Assembly: GCF_000819785.1 (NCBI RefSeq)
Contig: NZ_CDBK01000034.1
Coordinates: forward strand, 26,404 to 90,403
From: Aeromonas caviae
GTDB lineage: Bacteria; Pseudomonadota; Gammaproteobacteria; Enterobacterales; Aeromonadaceae
Length of the DNA stretch: 64,000 nt
Direction of reading: 5' to 3'
Under the pieces are notes generated by a model. That model made no database searches. It was given only the letters and a program-made list of their open reading frames with translations, and was not told the DNA's origin. The position numbers and the translations under genes were made by a program. This document shows positions 48,056-56,490 of this stretch, piece after piece. The first letter of the stretch is position 1. Every line of letters begins with the position of its first letter.

Positions 48056-48961
48056 TTATTTGCCCTCGGCCACCAGAAAATCGATGGAAGGGGCGAAGAA
48101 GGCCGCGCCGGTCACCGCCCGGGTGAAGCGCAGCAGGTGGTCGAAGTGACTGCCCTCCCCTTTGTACATGCTGGCCAGCATGGCGTTGAAGTGCAGCGGC
48201 GTGCGGCAGCAGGAGATGAAGTAGAGCCCCTGCTCGCTCATGGTGCCCCAGGGCATGCTCTGGCGCAGGATCTCCATGGACTCCCCCTTCGGGGTCTTGA
48301 GGTTGACCCGCTTGATGTGGGAAGTGAGCGGCTTGTCGGCGGACTCGTATTCGATGTTGTCCACCTTGGTGCGGCCTATGATGTCTTCCTGCTCCTTCAG
48401 GGCCAGCTTCTCCCAGTCGCTCATGGCGTGGACCCAGCGCTGCACGTGGATGTAGGAGCCACCGGCGAACTCGCCGCCGTCCAGCAACGCCACCTCGGCG
48501 CGGTGCTCATCCTGCGGGTTCTCGGTGCCGTCGACGAAACCGGTCAGATCCCGGCAATCCTGGTTGCGAAAACCGCGGACTTCCTCGACCAATTCAACAA
48601 GCCCGGCCAGCAGGGCCATGACGCGATGACCGGCATGATGCAGCACGTCCACCCGATCAGCACGCAATTGTACGAAGAGATCGAACGGGGTATTGGGGGC
48701 CTCCTGACCGTTGGCGGATTGCGCCATGAAACCGCGGAACTGGGGCGGCCGGGCGGCAGGATAGAGATCATCCCAGGCGTCGGCCCCGACGGCGACCAGA
48801 CCGCTGAAGGCCGCATCGGGGAAGTCGGCGCTCACCGCCTCCCAGAGTGCTGGCAGGCTGGCCAGGCGGGAGGTCAGGGCAGCGGCGTCACCGGTGCGAT
48901 TGAACATCAGATAGAGGGCGTGCAGATTCGGCTCTGCGCAGATCCCGGCTTGGGCTTTCAT
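48056..48961 (-). CDS. Dyp-type haem peroxidase (YfeX-like)
   Basis: 301 aa from ATG 48961 (GGAGAG upstream). The distal motif is GFVDGTENP, and the proximal haem His region is GGSYIHVQRWVHAMSDW. Catalytic Arg region GRTKVDN. No Tat signal, so cytoplasmic, close to E. coli YfeX (299 aa), which oxidises dye-like substrates and protoporphyrinogen. It is not linked to an encapsulin gene. Next to, but with about 90 bp separating it from, the fbpABC iron operon. Confidence 0.9.
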   Translation of the reverse strand: MKAQAGICAEPNLHALYLMFNRTGDAAALTSRLASLPALWEAVSADFPDAAFSGLVAVGADAWDDLYPAARPPQFRGFMAQSANGQEAPNTPFDLFVQLRADRVDVLHHAGHRVMALLAGLVELVEEVRGFRNQDCRDLTGFVDGTENPQDEHRAEVALLDGGEFAGGSYIHVQRWVHAMSDWEKLALKEQEDIIGRTKVDNIEYESADKPLTSHIKRVNLKTPKGESMEILRQSMPWGTMSEQGLYFISCCRTPLHFNAMLASMYKGEGSHFDHLLRFTRAVTGAAFFAPSIDFLVAEGK

Positions 48962-49050
48962 GTCTCTCTCCAAGTGCGTTGGCTATGGGCGTGGCGCGAT
49001 TATAAACCAGCGCGCTTCCAGTTCATTGATTTCACGACAATACCACGCAC

Positions 49051-50085
49051 TCAGGGCAAGGGGTCAAACAACACCAGGGCATGAGGCGCCACGGTCACCC
49101 GCGCGCGCTCCCCTTCCAGGGGCTCACCGATGCTGGCTTCCAGTTGCTGGCCGCCACACTCGACCAGTACCCGGCAGTGATGGCCCAGGAACTGTTGCTC
49201 ACGCACCCGGAGCTCACCGTCATCCGCCGCCGTCAGCGCCAACTGCTGGGGTCTGAGCATGAGCTGCAACCGCTCCCCCACCGCGCGGCCATGGGGCTCC
49301 TGACCGCAGATGGTTCCAAGGAGGGTCTGCACGCAGTGGCTGTCCACCACCTCGGCCGCCAGATAGTTGACCCCGCCGAGAAACTCCGCCACGAAGCGGT
49401 TCCCGGGGCGGCGATAGAGCTGCTCCGGCTCCCCCACCTGCTCGATGCGACCGGCGCGAAACAGGGCCAGCCGGTCGGCGAAGGCGAAGGCCTCTTCCTT
49501 GCTGTGGCTGACGAAGATGGCGCCAATGCCCTGCTGTTTGAGCAGGGCGCGGATCTCGAGGATCAGCTTCATCCGCACCTGGGTGTCGATGTTGGAGAAG
49601 GGCTCGTCCAGCAGCATCAGGCACGGCTTGCACACCAGGGCGCGGGCGATGGCCACCCGCTGCTGCTGGCCGCCGGAGAGCTGATGGGGATAGCGCTCCC
49701 CCAGGCCCTGCAGATTGACCAGCGCCAGCGCCTCTTCCACCTGCTGCAGGCGGCTGCCGCGATCCTGCCCGGTCAGGCCGAAGCCGACGTTCTCGGCCAC
49801 CGTCAGGTGAGGAAAGAGAGCGTAATCCTGGAAGATCATGCCGATATGGCGGGCCTCCGGCGGCACACTCACACCGGGGGCATCGAGCAGGGTCTCTCCC
49901 AGCCGGATCTCCCCCTGGGCCAGGGGCAGCAGACCGGCCACCGCCTTGAGCAGCGTGGTCTTGCCACAGCCGCTGGCCCCCAGCAGACAGACAATCTCGT
50001 TGTCGGCCACCTGCAGGGAGAGCTGCTCCAGCACGGGGCGGCCATTGTAGTGACAGCTGACCTTCTCGATATTCAGGCAGGACAA
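49051..50085 (-). CDS. fbpC: iron(III) ABC transporter ATPase FbpC
   Basis: 344 aa if read from the TTG at 50085, which has GAGAGGA at proper spacing. The open frame extends further but overlaps fbpB's tail and is unlike family proteins. Walker A GASGCGKTTLLKAVAG, Q-loop FQDYALFPHLTV, signature LSGGQQQRVAIARALV, Walker B LMLLDEPFSNID, and a C-terminal TOBE-type domain. Energises FbpB for ferric iron uptake. Confidence 0.88.
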   Translation of the reverse strand: MSCLNIEKVSCHYNGRPVLEQLSLQVADNEIVCLLGASGCGKTTLLKAVAGLLPLAQGEIRLGETLLDAPGVSVPPEARHIGMIFQDYALFPHLTVAENVGFGLTGQDRGSRLQQVEEALALVNLQGLGERYPHQLSGGQQQRVAIARALVCKPCLMLLDEPFSNIDTQVRMKLILEIRALLKQQGIGAIFVSHSKEEAFAFADRLALFRAGRIEQVGEPEQLYRRPGNRFVAEFLGGVNYLAAEVVDSHCVQTLLGTICGQEPHGRAVGERLQLMLRPQQLALTAADDGELRVREQQFLGHHCRVLVECGGQQLEASIGEPLEGERARVTVAPHALVLFDPLP

Positions 50086-50125
50086 GGTTCTTTTCCTCTC
50101 GCGTAGTGATGCCGGACGGGGCCGC

Positions 50126-51751
50126 TCAATGGCCTGGACCATCCAGGGTACGATTGATCCACAGCAGGGGAACCAGCCCCACCAGCACGATGACGATGGC
50201 ACCGAGCGCCCCCCGCTCCAGCATCTCGTCCGAGACGAACTGATAGACGTGGGTCGCCAGGGTTTCGAAGTTGAACGGCCGCAGCAGCAGGGCGGCGGGC
50301 AGCTCCTTCATGGATTCGATGAACACCAGCATGGCGCCGGCAAAGAGGCCGCGCCGTACCAGCGGCAGGTGAATGCGACGCAGCATGCCGCCCGCCCCCT
50401 GCCCCAGAGAGCGGGCAGCCATGTCGAGGCTGGGGGAGATCTTGCTCATGCTGCTCTCCACCGACCCGATGGCGATGGCCACGAAGCGCACCAGATAGCC
50501 GAACACGATGGCGGTGAGGGTGCCGGTCAGGAGCAGACCGGGGCCCGGCATCCCGAGCCACTCGGCCAGATCGTTGATGCCAAAATCCAGGGCCGTGAGC
50601 GGCACCAGCACGCCGATGGCCAGCACGGTCCCCGGCATGGCATAGCCCATGGCGGCGAGGCGCAGGGGCAGCAGGCTGCGAGTCCCCCCATCGAGGCGAC
50701 GGAAGAAGCCGAGCAGCAGGGCAATGGCCATGGCCAGCAGGGCTGTCAGGGCCGAGATGGCGAGGCTGTTGCCCGCAAAGCGCACGAATTCGGGCGTCCA
50801 CGACAGCGCGAAGTAACGCACCCCGTAATCGAGCAGGATGACGAACGGCAGGGCGAACCCCGCCAGCACCAGGCCCCAGCACCAGAGCCCGGCCAGCACG
50901 CCCCTCAGGCCCCCGAGGGGGTAACGCAGGGGCTGCTCGAAGCCCATGGACTTCTGGAACACCTGCTGGCGCTGGCGGGAGCGGCGCTCCAGCGCGATGA
51001 GCAGCACCACCGCCAGCAGCATCAGACAGGAGAGCTTGGCGGCGGTCGCCAGGCTGCCGTAGCCGAGCCAGGTGTCGTAGATGGCGGTGGTCAGGGTGTT
51101 GATGGCAAAGAAGTGGACGGTGGCAAAGTCCGCCAGCGTTTCCATCGCGACCAGAGATGCCCCCACCATGATGGCCGGGCGGGCCAGGGGGAGACTCAGG
51201 CGGCGAAAGCTCTGCCAGGGGGTGCAGCCGAGCAGGCGGCTGGAGTGAATGAGGCTGACCGACTGCTCCAGGAAGGAGGCCCGCGCCAGCAGATAGACAT
51301 AGGGGAAGAGCACCAGCGCCAGCACCCAGGCGGCGCCACCGAGGGAGCGAATGGCCGGGAACCAGTAGTCGGCCGGTCCCTGCCAGCCAAACAGGGCACG
51401 CAGCCCCGCCTGCAGCGGGCCCGAGTAGTCGAGCAGGTCGGTATAGACGTAGGCAACGATATAGGAGGGCATCGCCATGGGCAGCATCAGCGCCCATTGC
51501 AGGGCGCGGCGCCCCGGCACCTCGCACATGGCCACCAGCCAGGCGGTGGGCACTCCGAACAGCAGGCTGAGGCAGACCACCCCCAGCACCAGACCGGACG
51601 TGTTTCGCAGATAGTCGGGCAGTACGGTATCGGCGAGGTGGGCAAACAGTTCCCCATCAGCCGAGAAGGCGGAGAAGACCAGGGCGAGTACCGGCAAACC
51701 CAGCAGCAGGGCGGTGGCCCAGCTGCCGGCAATCCATCCAAAATGTTTCAT
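50126..51751 (-). CDS. fbpB: iron(III) ABC transporter permease FbpB
   Basis: 541-aa permease with two fused binding-protein-dependent transport domains, roughly 12 membrane helices (about 10-280 and 290-535). Each half has an EAA loop (HSSRLLGCTPWQSFRRLSLPLARPA and AARSLGQGAGGMLRRIHLPLVRRG). Central channel of the FbpABC system. Confidence 0.92.
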   Translation of the reverse strand: MKHFGWIAGSWATALLLGLPVLALVFSAFSADGELFAHLADTVLPDYLRNTSGLVLGVVCLSLLFGVPTAWLVAMCEVPGRRALQWALMLPMAMPSYIVAYVYTDLLDYSGPLQAGLRALFGWQGPADYWFPAIRSLGGAAWVLALVLFPYVYLLARASFLEQSVSLIHSSRLLGCTPWQSFRRLSLPLARPAIMVGASLVAMETLADFATVHFFAINTLTTAIYDTWLGYGSLATAAKLSCLMLLAVVLLIALERRSRQRQQVFQKSMGFEQPLRYPLGGLRGVLAGLWCWGLVLAGFALPFVILLDYGVRYFALSWTPEFVRFAGNSLAISALTALLAMAIALLLGFFRRLDGGTRSLLPLRLAAMGYAMPGTVLAIGVLVPLTALDFGINDLAEWLGMPGPGLLLTGTLTAIVFGYLVRFVAIAIGSVESSMSKISPSLDMAARSLGQGAGGMLRRIHLPLVRRGLFAGAMLVFIESMKELPAALLLRPFNFETLATHVYQFVSDEMLERGALGAIVIVLVGLVPLLWINRTLDGPGH

Positions 51752-51790
51752 GAGTCCACAGAAGTTGATGGGGCCGTTGGCCCCATCTGA

Positions 51791-52801
51791 TTACAAGTCG
51801 AATTTCACTTCATCCAGCAGTTGCAAGGCGTCCTTGCGGTGCTTGGCATAATCGCTGACCGGCATGGGGTCAGACTTGAACGTGCCCCAGGACTTGACCA
51901 TGGCAGAAGGCTCGACCCCCGCCTTGACCGGGTACTCGGCATTCACATCCGCATACATGTGCTGGGCGGTATCCCCGGAGAGGAACTCCATCAGCTTCTG
52001 TGCTGCGTCCTTGTTCTTGGCATACTTGGTCATGGCCACGCCGCTCACGTTGACGTGGGCACCGCGATCACCCTGGTTCGGGAAGTTGATTTCCACCGCG
52101 TCGGCCCAGGACTTCTGCGCCGGGTCCTTCAACATGGCACCCAGGTAGTAGCTGTTGCCCAGGGAGACATCACAGATGCCGTCCTTGATCGCCTTGACCT
52201 GATCACGGTCGTTGCCCTGGGGCTTGCGCGCCAGGTTGGCCTTGACCCCTTCCAGCCAGGTCTTGGTATCCGCCATGCCGTGATGGGCAATCATGGACGA
52301 AACCAGCGCCACATTGTACTCGTGCTTGCCGCTACGGGTACAAATTTTTCCTTTGAATTCAGGCTTGACCAGATCTTCGTAGCGGATGGTGTCGAGCTTG
52401 CCAAGACGCTCCTTGCTGGAGTAGATGGCACGCACCCGGGTGGTCAGGGCGAACCAGCGGTTGTCCGGATCGCGATAGATAGAGGGGATGTTCTCCTGCA
52501 GCGTCTTGCTGTCCACCGGCTGCACCAGGTCCTTGTCCACCAGCTCGGTCAGACGGCTGATGTCCACGGTCAGCATCAGATCGGCCGGAGAGAGCTTGCC
52601 TTCCCGTTCCAGACGCTCGTTCAGCCCCTCTTTGGCAAACACCACATTGACCTTGATCCCGGTCTCCTTCTCGAACTGCTGGATGATGGGCTTGATCAGC
52701 TCATCCTGACGGTTCGAATAGACGTTTACCTCCTGGGCGGCGAACGCCGACTGGGCGACAAGCGTGGAGAAAGCCAGTGCCAACATCTTCATTTTCATCA
52801 T
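51791..52801 (-). CDS. fbpA: periplasmic iron(III)-binding protein FbpA
   Basis: 336 aa starting at ATG 52801 or one codon later (AAGGA precedes both), with a signal peptide (MMKMKMLALAFSTLVAQSAFA). Ferric ligands are suggested by GNSYYLGAML (paired tyrosines). EVNVYSNRQDELIKPIIQQFEKETGI and the NDRDQVKAIKDGICDVSL block match FbpA/FutA. First gene of fbpABC, preceded by a Fur-like site. Confidence 0.93.
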   Translation of the reverse strand: MMKMKMLALAFSTLVAQSAFAAQEVNVYSNRQDELIKPIIQQFEKETGIKVNVVFAKEGLNERLEREGKLSPADLMLTVDISRLTELVDKDLVQPVDSKTLQENIPSIYRDPDNRWFALTTRVRAIYSSKERLGKLDTIRYEDLVKPEFKGKICTRSGKHEYNVALVSSMIAHHGMADTKTWLEGVKANLARKPQGNDRDQVKAIKDGICDVSLGNSYYLGAMLKDPAQKSWADAVEINFPNQGDRGAHVNVSGVAMTKYAKNKDAAQKLMEFLSGDTAQHMYADVNAEYPVKAGVEPSAMVKSWGTFKSDPMPVSDYAKHRKDALQLLDEVKFDL

Positions 52802-52825
52802 CCGTTCCTTGTCTGCGTAAAGAGT

Positions 52826-52844
52826 GATAACCATTTTCGTTTGC
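52826..52844. promoter_or_regulatory. Fur-box-like site upstream of fbpA
   Basis: A 19-bp stretch (GATAACCATTTTCGTTTGC) matches the E. coli Fur box at 13 of 19 positions on the minus strand. It lies 25 bp before the fbpA start codon, where Fur with iron would block transcription. Confidence 0.55.
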
Positions 52845-52918
52845 ATTCTGCATGAATCGGGAGGAGAGGATCAAGGCGGTTTGCTGGGTTGGAACGATCT
52901 ATTTAATCAGCGGCCAAA

Positions 52919-52952
52919 CAAAAAGACCGGATGGAATCCCATCCGGTCTTTC
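52919..52952 (-). terminator. intrinsic terminator of glnK
   Basis: Minus-strand AAAGACCGGATGGG pairs with CCATCCGGTCTTTTT; long stem and T-run, about 75 bp after glnK. Confidence 0.9.
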
Positions 52953-53026
52953 GACGACCACCCATTCACACTGTCGGCAGAACCTGCCCGGACCTTTGCC
53001 CGACCCGGGCGGGCAAAGGGGCGTAC

Positions 53027-53365
53027 TCAGAGCGCCTCGTCGTCGCTCTCACCAGTACGAATACGCACCGCTTGCAGCAGGTCATAGACGAAAATCTTGC
53101 CGTCACCGATTTTTCCGGTATAGGCCGCCTTGCAGATGGCCTCGATCACCCCTTCGACGTTCTCGTCTGCGGTGGCGATCTCCAGCTTCACCTTCGGCAG
53201 AAAGTCGACCTGGTACTCGGCCCCCCGGTATAATTCGGTGTGCCCCTTCTGGCGACCAAAACCCTTCACTTCGGAGACGGTCAGGCCTTCCACCCCCAGG
53301 TTGGCGATGGCCTCGCGCACGTCGTCCAACTTGAAAGGTTTGATAATCGCAGTAATCAGCTTCAT
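53027..53365 (-). CDS. glnK: P-II signalling protein, GlnK-like
   Basis: 112-aa P-II paralogue of glnB (7861-8199). T-loop [11 protein letters not shown] with Tyr51, [11 protein letters not shown] and RIRTGES intact. No amtB follows; the next gene on this strand is the unrelated fbpA, separated by a terminator. The promoter region has a sigma-54-like -24/-12 element (53403-53420) and upstream GCACCA half sites, which points to nitrogen control and to GlnK rather than GlnB identity. Confidence 0.85.
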   Translation of the reverse strand: MKLITAIIKPFKLDDVREAIANLGVEGLTVSEVKGFGRQKGHTELYRGAEYQVDFLPKVKLEIATADENVEGVIEAICKAAYTGKIGDGKIFVYDLLQAVRIRTGESDDEAL

Positions 53366-53402
53366 CTGGTTGCTCCCAATCCATGGTATGTCACGAATGG
53401 GT

Positions 53403-53420
53403 CATCAATTCTTGTGCCAA
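53403..53420 (-). promoter_or_regulatory. sigma-54-type promoter candidate for glnK
   Basis: On the minus strand TGGCAC-AAGAA-TTGAT. The GG at -24 and the 10-base spacing to the -12 element fit RpoN promoters, but the -12 dinucleotide is GA, not GC. It lies 38 bp upstream of the start codon. Three GCACCA half sites (53516, 53526, 53544) could be part of an NtrC enhancer. Confidence 0.4.
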
Positions 53421-53566
53421 GTATTTTTATCGTTTATTTTCATATAGATAGATATGACACTCTGAGCCAGAAAGGCTCAGGATCACCAAGGAAGCGCATC
53501 TCGCCCCATAATGAGGCACCAAGCTGCACCAGACTCCCTTGATGCACCAAATGAGAGCATCACCCC

Positions 53567-53983
53567 ATGTTAGTCATCTCCAACAGCGTGATCATCCCCT
53601 GGCATGAACTGCAATTCCAGACCATGCGGGCCCAGGGCAATGGCGGCCAGCACGTCAACAAGACCGACTCCGCCGTCTGGCTGCGCTTCGATTATCGCGA
53701 CTCCCCCAGCCTGCCGCCGCTCTACAAGGAGGGACTGGAGCGGCTCAGCGACAGCCGGGTTCACGACGGCTTCATCCAGATCAGGGTCGAGACCCATCGC
53801 AGCCAGGACATGAATCGCAAGGAGGCCATGAGCCGCCTGACCGAGCTGCTGAAAAAAGCCGCCTGGCGCCCCAAGGCCCGCCACGCCACCAAGCCGACCC
53901 GCAGCTCCCAACGCAAGCGGGTCGATGCCAAGAAACGCAAGGGAGAGATCAAATCCACCCGCGGCAAGCCCGTGCTGGAGTGA
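53567..53983 (+). CDS. arfB: peptidyl-tRNA hydrolase ArfB (ribosome rescue)
   Basis: 138-aa release-factor-like protein rescuing stalled ribosomes without a stop codon. The GGQ motif appears in RAQGNGGQHVNKTDSAVWL and the tail is Lys/Arg-rich (ATKPTRSSQRKRVDAKKRK), which enters the empty mRNA channel. ortholog of E. coli YaeJ. Overlaps the possible GTG upstream start of ogt. Confidence 0.95.
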   Translation: MLVISNSVIIPWHELQFQTMRAQGNGGQHVNKTDSAVWLRFDYRDSPSLPPLYKEGLERLSDSRVHDGFIQIRVETHRSQDMNRKEAMSRLTELLKKAAWRPKARHATKPTRSSQRKRVDAKKRKGEIKSTRGKPVLE

Positions 53984-54009
53984 CCTGCCACATGCCCGAG
54001 GACAAGAGA

Positions 54010-54504
54010 ATGCAGTACAGCTTTTGTGAATGTGCCAAGGGGCCCCTACTCATCGCCATCGATGGGGCCGGGCTGCGCCACGTGGAATTCATGCAAGGGG
54101 AGCGCCCCGTCCTGCCGCAAGCGGAGTGGCAGCGGGATGATGCCGCCCTGGCCCCCTTTGTCGAGCAATTTGCCGCCTACTTTGCCGGCCGCCTGCGGCG
54201 CTTCGATCTCCCCCTGGCCGCCACGGGCACACCATTCCAGCAGGCCGTGTGGCAGGCGTTGTGCGACATTCCCTATGGCGAGACCGTCAGCTACCTCCAG
54301 ATTGCAGAGGCCATCGGCAACCCCAGGGCCGTGCGGGCGGTGGGCGCCGCAAACGGTCGCAATCCCCTCAGCATCATAGTGCCCTGCCACAGGGTCATAG
54401 GGCGCAGCGGTGAACTGACCGGCTACGGGGGAGGCATCCCCATCAAGCGCTGGTTGCTGGCACTGGAGCAGGAGACCGCAGACCACTTCGCGCTGACCCC
54501 ATGA
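54010..54504 (+). CDS. ogt: O6-alkylguanine-DNA alkyltransferase (Ogt)
   Basis: 164 aa from ATG 54010 (GAGGACAAGAG upstream); GTG 53980 and ATG 53992 are in frame alternatives. A suicide repair enzyme. The active cysteine is in IIVPCHRVIGRSG, the arginine finger in NPRAVRAVGAANGRN. N-terminal domain is short and lacks the AdaA metal cysteines, so it is Ogt-type. Co-oriented with arfB and probably co-transcribed. Confidence 0.9.
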   Translation: MQYSFCECAKGPLLIAIDGAGLRHVEFMQGERPVLPQAEWQRDDAALAPFVEQFAAYFAGRLRRFDLPLAATGTPFQQAVWQALCDIPYGETVSYLQIAEAIGNPRAVRAVGAANGRNPLSIIVPCHRVIGRSGELTGYGGGIPIKRWLLALEQETADHFALTP

Positions 54505-55016
54505 AAGGGTGCTCCTCCTGTCAAATGCGGGTTGCGAGTGCAGGCACCACAGACCACAGGCCACTCGCGCGGATCCTCTGACGAGCGGCATCTCCATCAC
54601 ATACGAGTTGCTGGTCCCAACAGCAGACCGAAGGCGGCGTTGCACTACCCATGACGGGCAATACCAAAATTACATGCTGATTGATTGCCATATTGCAGCA
54701 TGATTATGTGATGCATTGAGCCGTAACCGGGATAATCTGCCACCGGATCCGCCCCATGACAGGAGCATGCCCACCACCCCGATTCATCTTTCCTTTGAGC
54801 AGCACAACAAAATAAATCACTGATTATTTATTTTATTTCAGCATCAAACATTTAAAAATCACATTACCGCAGCATTTTGAAAATGAACACAGTATGAAGA
54901 ATCGCCTCAGAAGCGCTTCAGAGAGCATCAGGCATCATGGCTTCACACTTGGATGGGACGGCTCATCCCTCATTCAGGTGGCACCCATGTGACGCTTCCA
55001 ATCTGTCTTTTCCCCG

Positions 55017-55041
55017 CGCCTCCCCAGAGGCGCTTTTTTTG
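55017..55041 (+). terminator. orphan plus-strand terminator
   Basis: GCGCCTC-CCCA-GAGGCGC followed by TTTTTTT, an excellent intrinsic terminator, but more than 500 bp after the last plus-strand gene (ogt). It may end a small RNA or a long ogt 3' UTR. Confidence 0.85.
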
Positions 55042-55057
55042 CCTGCAAGCGGGTGCA

Positions 55058-55080
55058 AAAAAGCCCGCCGAAGCGGGCAA
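55058..55080 (-). terminator. intrinsic terminator of nupC
   Basis: Minus-strand stem GCCCGC-TTC-GGCGGGC with TTTTTT, about 30 bp after the nupC stop. Confidence 0.9.
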
Positions 55081-55110
55081 TGACCGGAAGGTGCTGACTT
55101 CCAGGGTCTA

Positions 55111-56319
55111 TCAGAGGGCGAGGAACAAGCCTGCCAGGGAGGCGCTCATCAGGTTTGCCAGCACCCCCGCCAGGATGGCGCGCATGCCGTAGCGGGCGAT
55201 GAAAGACTTGCGCTCCGGCACCATGGCCCCCAGGCCGCCGATGAGGATCGCCATGGAAGAGATGTTGGCGAAACCGCACAGGGCGAAGGTGACGATGGCC
55301 TTGCTCGACTCGTTCAAGGTCTGATCCTGCACCAGGGCAATGAAGGCGACGAACTCGTTGATGACGATCTTGGTGCCGATCAGGGCACCGGCCGCCTGGG
55401 CCTGATCCCAGGGGACGCCGATGAGCCAGGAGACGGGGGCAAACAGCCAGCCCAGGATGATCTGGAAGCTCAGCTCCAGCCCCACCAGGTCGCCGGCCCA
55501 GCCCAGCAGGCCGTTGAGCAGGGCGATCACGCCGACGAAGGCCAGCAGGGTCGCCCCCACGGCGACGGCGATGTTGAGACCCGCCATGGCACCATCGGCG
55601 GCCGCTTCAATGACGTTGGTGGCGCGGGGGATCTCCACGTCTTCGTGGTGATCTTCCTCTTGCGCGGCGGGCGGCACCAAGATCTTGGCCATGGCAAGCC
55701 CGGCAGGGGCGGACATGAAGGCCGCCGCAATCAGGTATTTCAGCTCGACCCCGATGCTGGCGTAGCCCACCAGGGTGCCGCCAGCTACCGAGGCCAGCCC
55801 GCAGCTCATCACCGCAAAGAACTGGGAATCGGACATCCTGGAGAGATAGGGTTTGACCACCAGCGGCGCTTCCACCATGCCGACGAAGATGTTGGCGGTG
55901 GCAGAGAGGCTCTCGGCGCGGCCGGTGCCCAGCAATTTCTGCAGGCCGCCGCCGAGCAGGGCGATCACTTTGGGCATCAGGCCGATGTGATAGAGGATGG
56001 CGATCAGCGCGGAGAAGAAGATGATCACCGGCAGCACGTTGAAGGCGAAGATGAAACCGAGTTTGAACTTGGCCAGATCCCCGAACAGGAAGGCAATCCC
56101 CTCCTGGCCGTAGCCGATGACGCTGCTGACGCTCTCGCTGACACCGTTCAAGACCTGTTGACCGGCGGGCAGCCAGAGCACCAGGGCGGCGAAGAGCACT
56201 TGCAGGCAGAGAGCAAAGCCCACTGTTCGCAACGGGATACGACGACGATTATCAGAGCAGAGTGCGGCCAGGGCCAGGATGCTCAGGATACCAAGCAGGG
56301 CAATCATGGGGGATTCCAT
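55111..56319 (-). CDS. nupC: concentrative nucleoside transporter NupC
   Basis: 402-aa H+ or Na+ nucleoside symporter of the CNT family with about 10-12 helices. Signature segments: GVELKYLIAAAFMSAPAGLAMAKI, GAALIGTKIVINEFVAFIAL and ALCGFANISSMAILIGG. Takes up nucleosides for salvage. A LacI-type operator-like dyad lies about 80 bp upstream. Confidence 0.94.
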   Translation of the reverse strand: MESPMIALLGILSILALAALCSDNRRRIPLRTVGFALCLQVLFAALVLWLPAGQQVLNGVSESVSSVIGYGQEGIAFLFGDLAKFKLGFIFAFNVLPVIIFFSALIAILYHIGLMPKVIALLGGGLQKLLGTGRAESLSATANIFVGMVEAPLVVKPYLSRMSDSQFFAVMSCGLASVAGGTLVGYASIGVELKYLIAAAFMSAPAGLAMAKILVPPAAQEEDHHEDVEIPRATNVIEAAADGAMAGLNIAVAVGATLLAFVGVIALLNGLLGWAGDLVGLELSFQIILGWLFAPVSWLIGVPWDQAQAAGALIGTKIVINEFVAFIALVQDQTLNESSKAIVTFALCGFANISSMAILIGGLGAMVPERKSFIARYGMRAILAGVLANLMSASLAGLFLAL

Positions 56320-56396
56320 CCAGTGAGGCTGAAGATGGGCGCGGATTCTGCTCCCCTCCCCTCACCGCCGCAACCCCGCCGGGTTACAACCCTGTT

Positions 56397-56414
56397 AGCA
56401 AAAACGTTTGCACG
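56397..56414. promoter_or_regulatory. possible CytR/LacI-type operator upstream of nupC
   Basis: GCAAAAACGTTTGC is a near palindrome with the central CG typical of LacI-family operators (as for PurR or CytR). It is about 80 bp upstream of nupC. Two extra A residues break the symmetry, so support is weak. Confidence 0.3.
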
Positions 56415-56490
56415 ATATCGGTTGCGCCAACTGACTGATTTGACACAACTTTGAAACCGCACTCACGCCAGTGTTCTTGTATGGAAACGA

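Larger units (their letters stand above)
54505..55110. other. 606-bp gene-free stretch before nupC
   Basis: I see no gene. It is AT-rich at 54790-54900 and holds one plus-strand intrinsic terminator (55017-55041) and the nupC terminator (55058-55080). A 32-codon open frame from 54895 has no Shine-Dalgarno. Confidence 0.75.

Noticed and set aside
53462..53480. CTGAGCC / GGCTCAG hairpin between glnK and arfB
   Set aside because: No T-run and no gene ending there; could be chance or part of a regulatory region.
54895..54993. 32-codon open frame ahead of the orphan terminator
   Set aside because: No Shine-Dalgarno and no recognisable sequence; kept only as part of the small RNA question.
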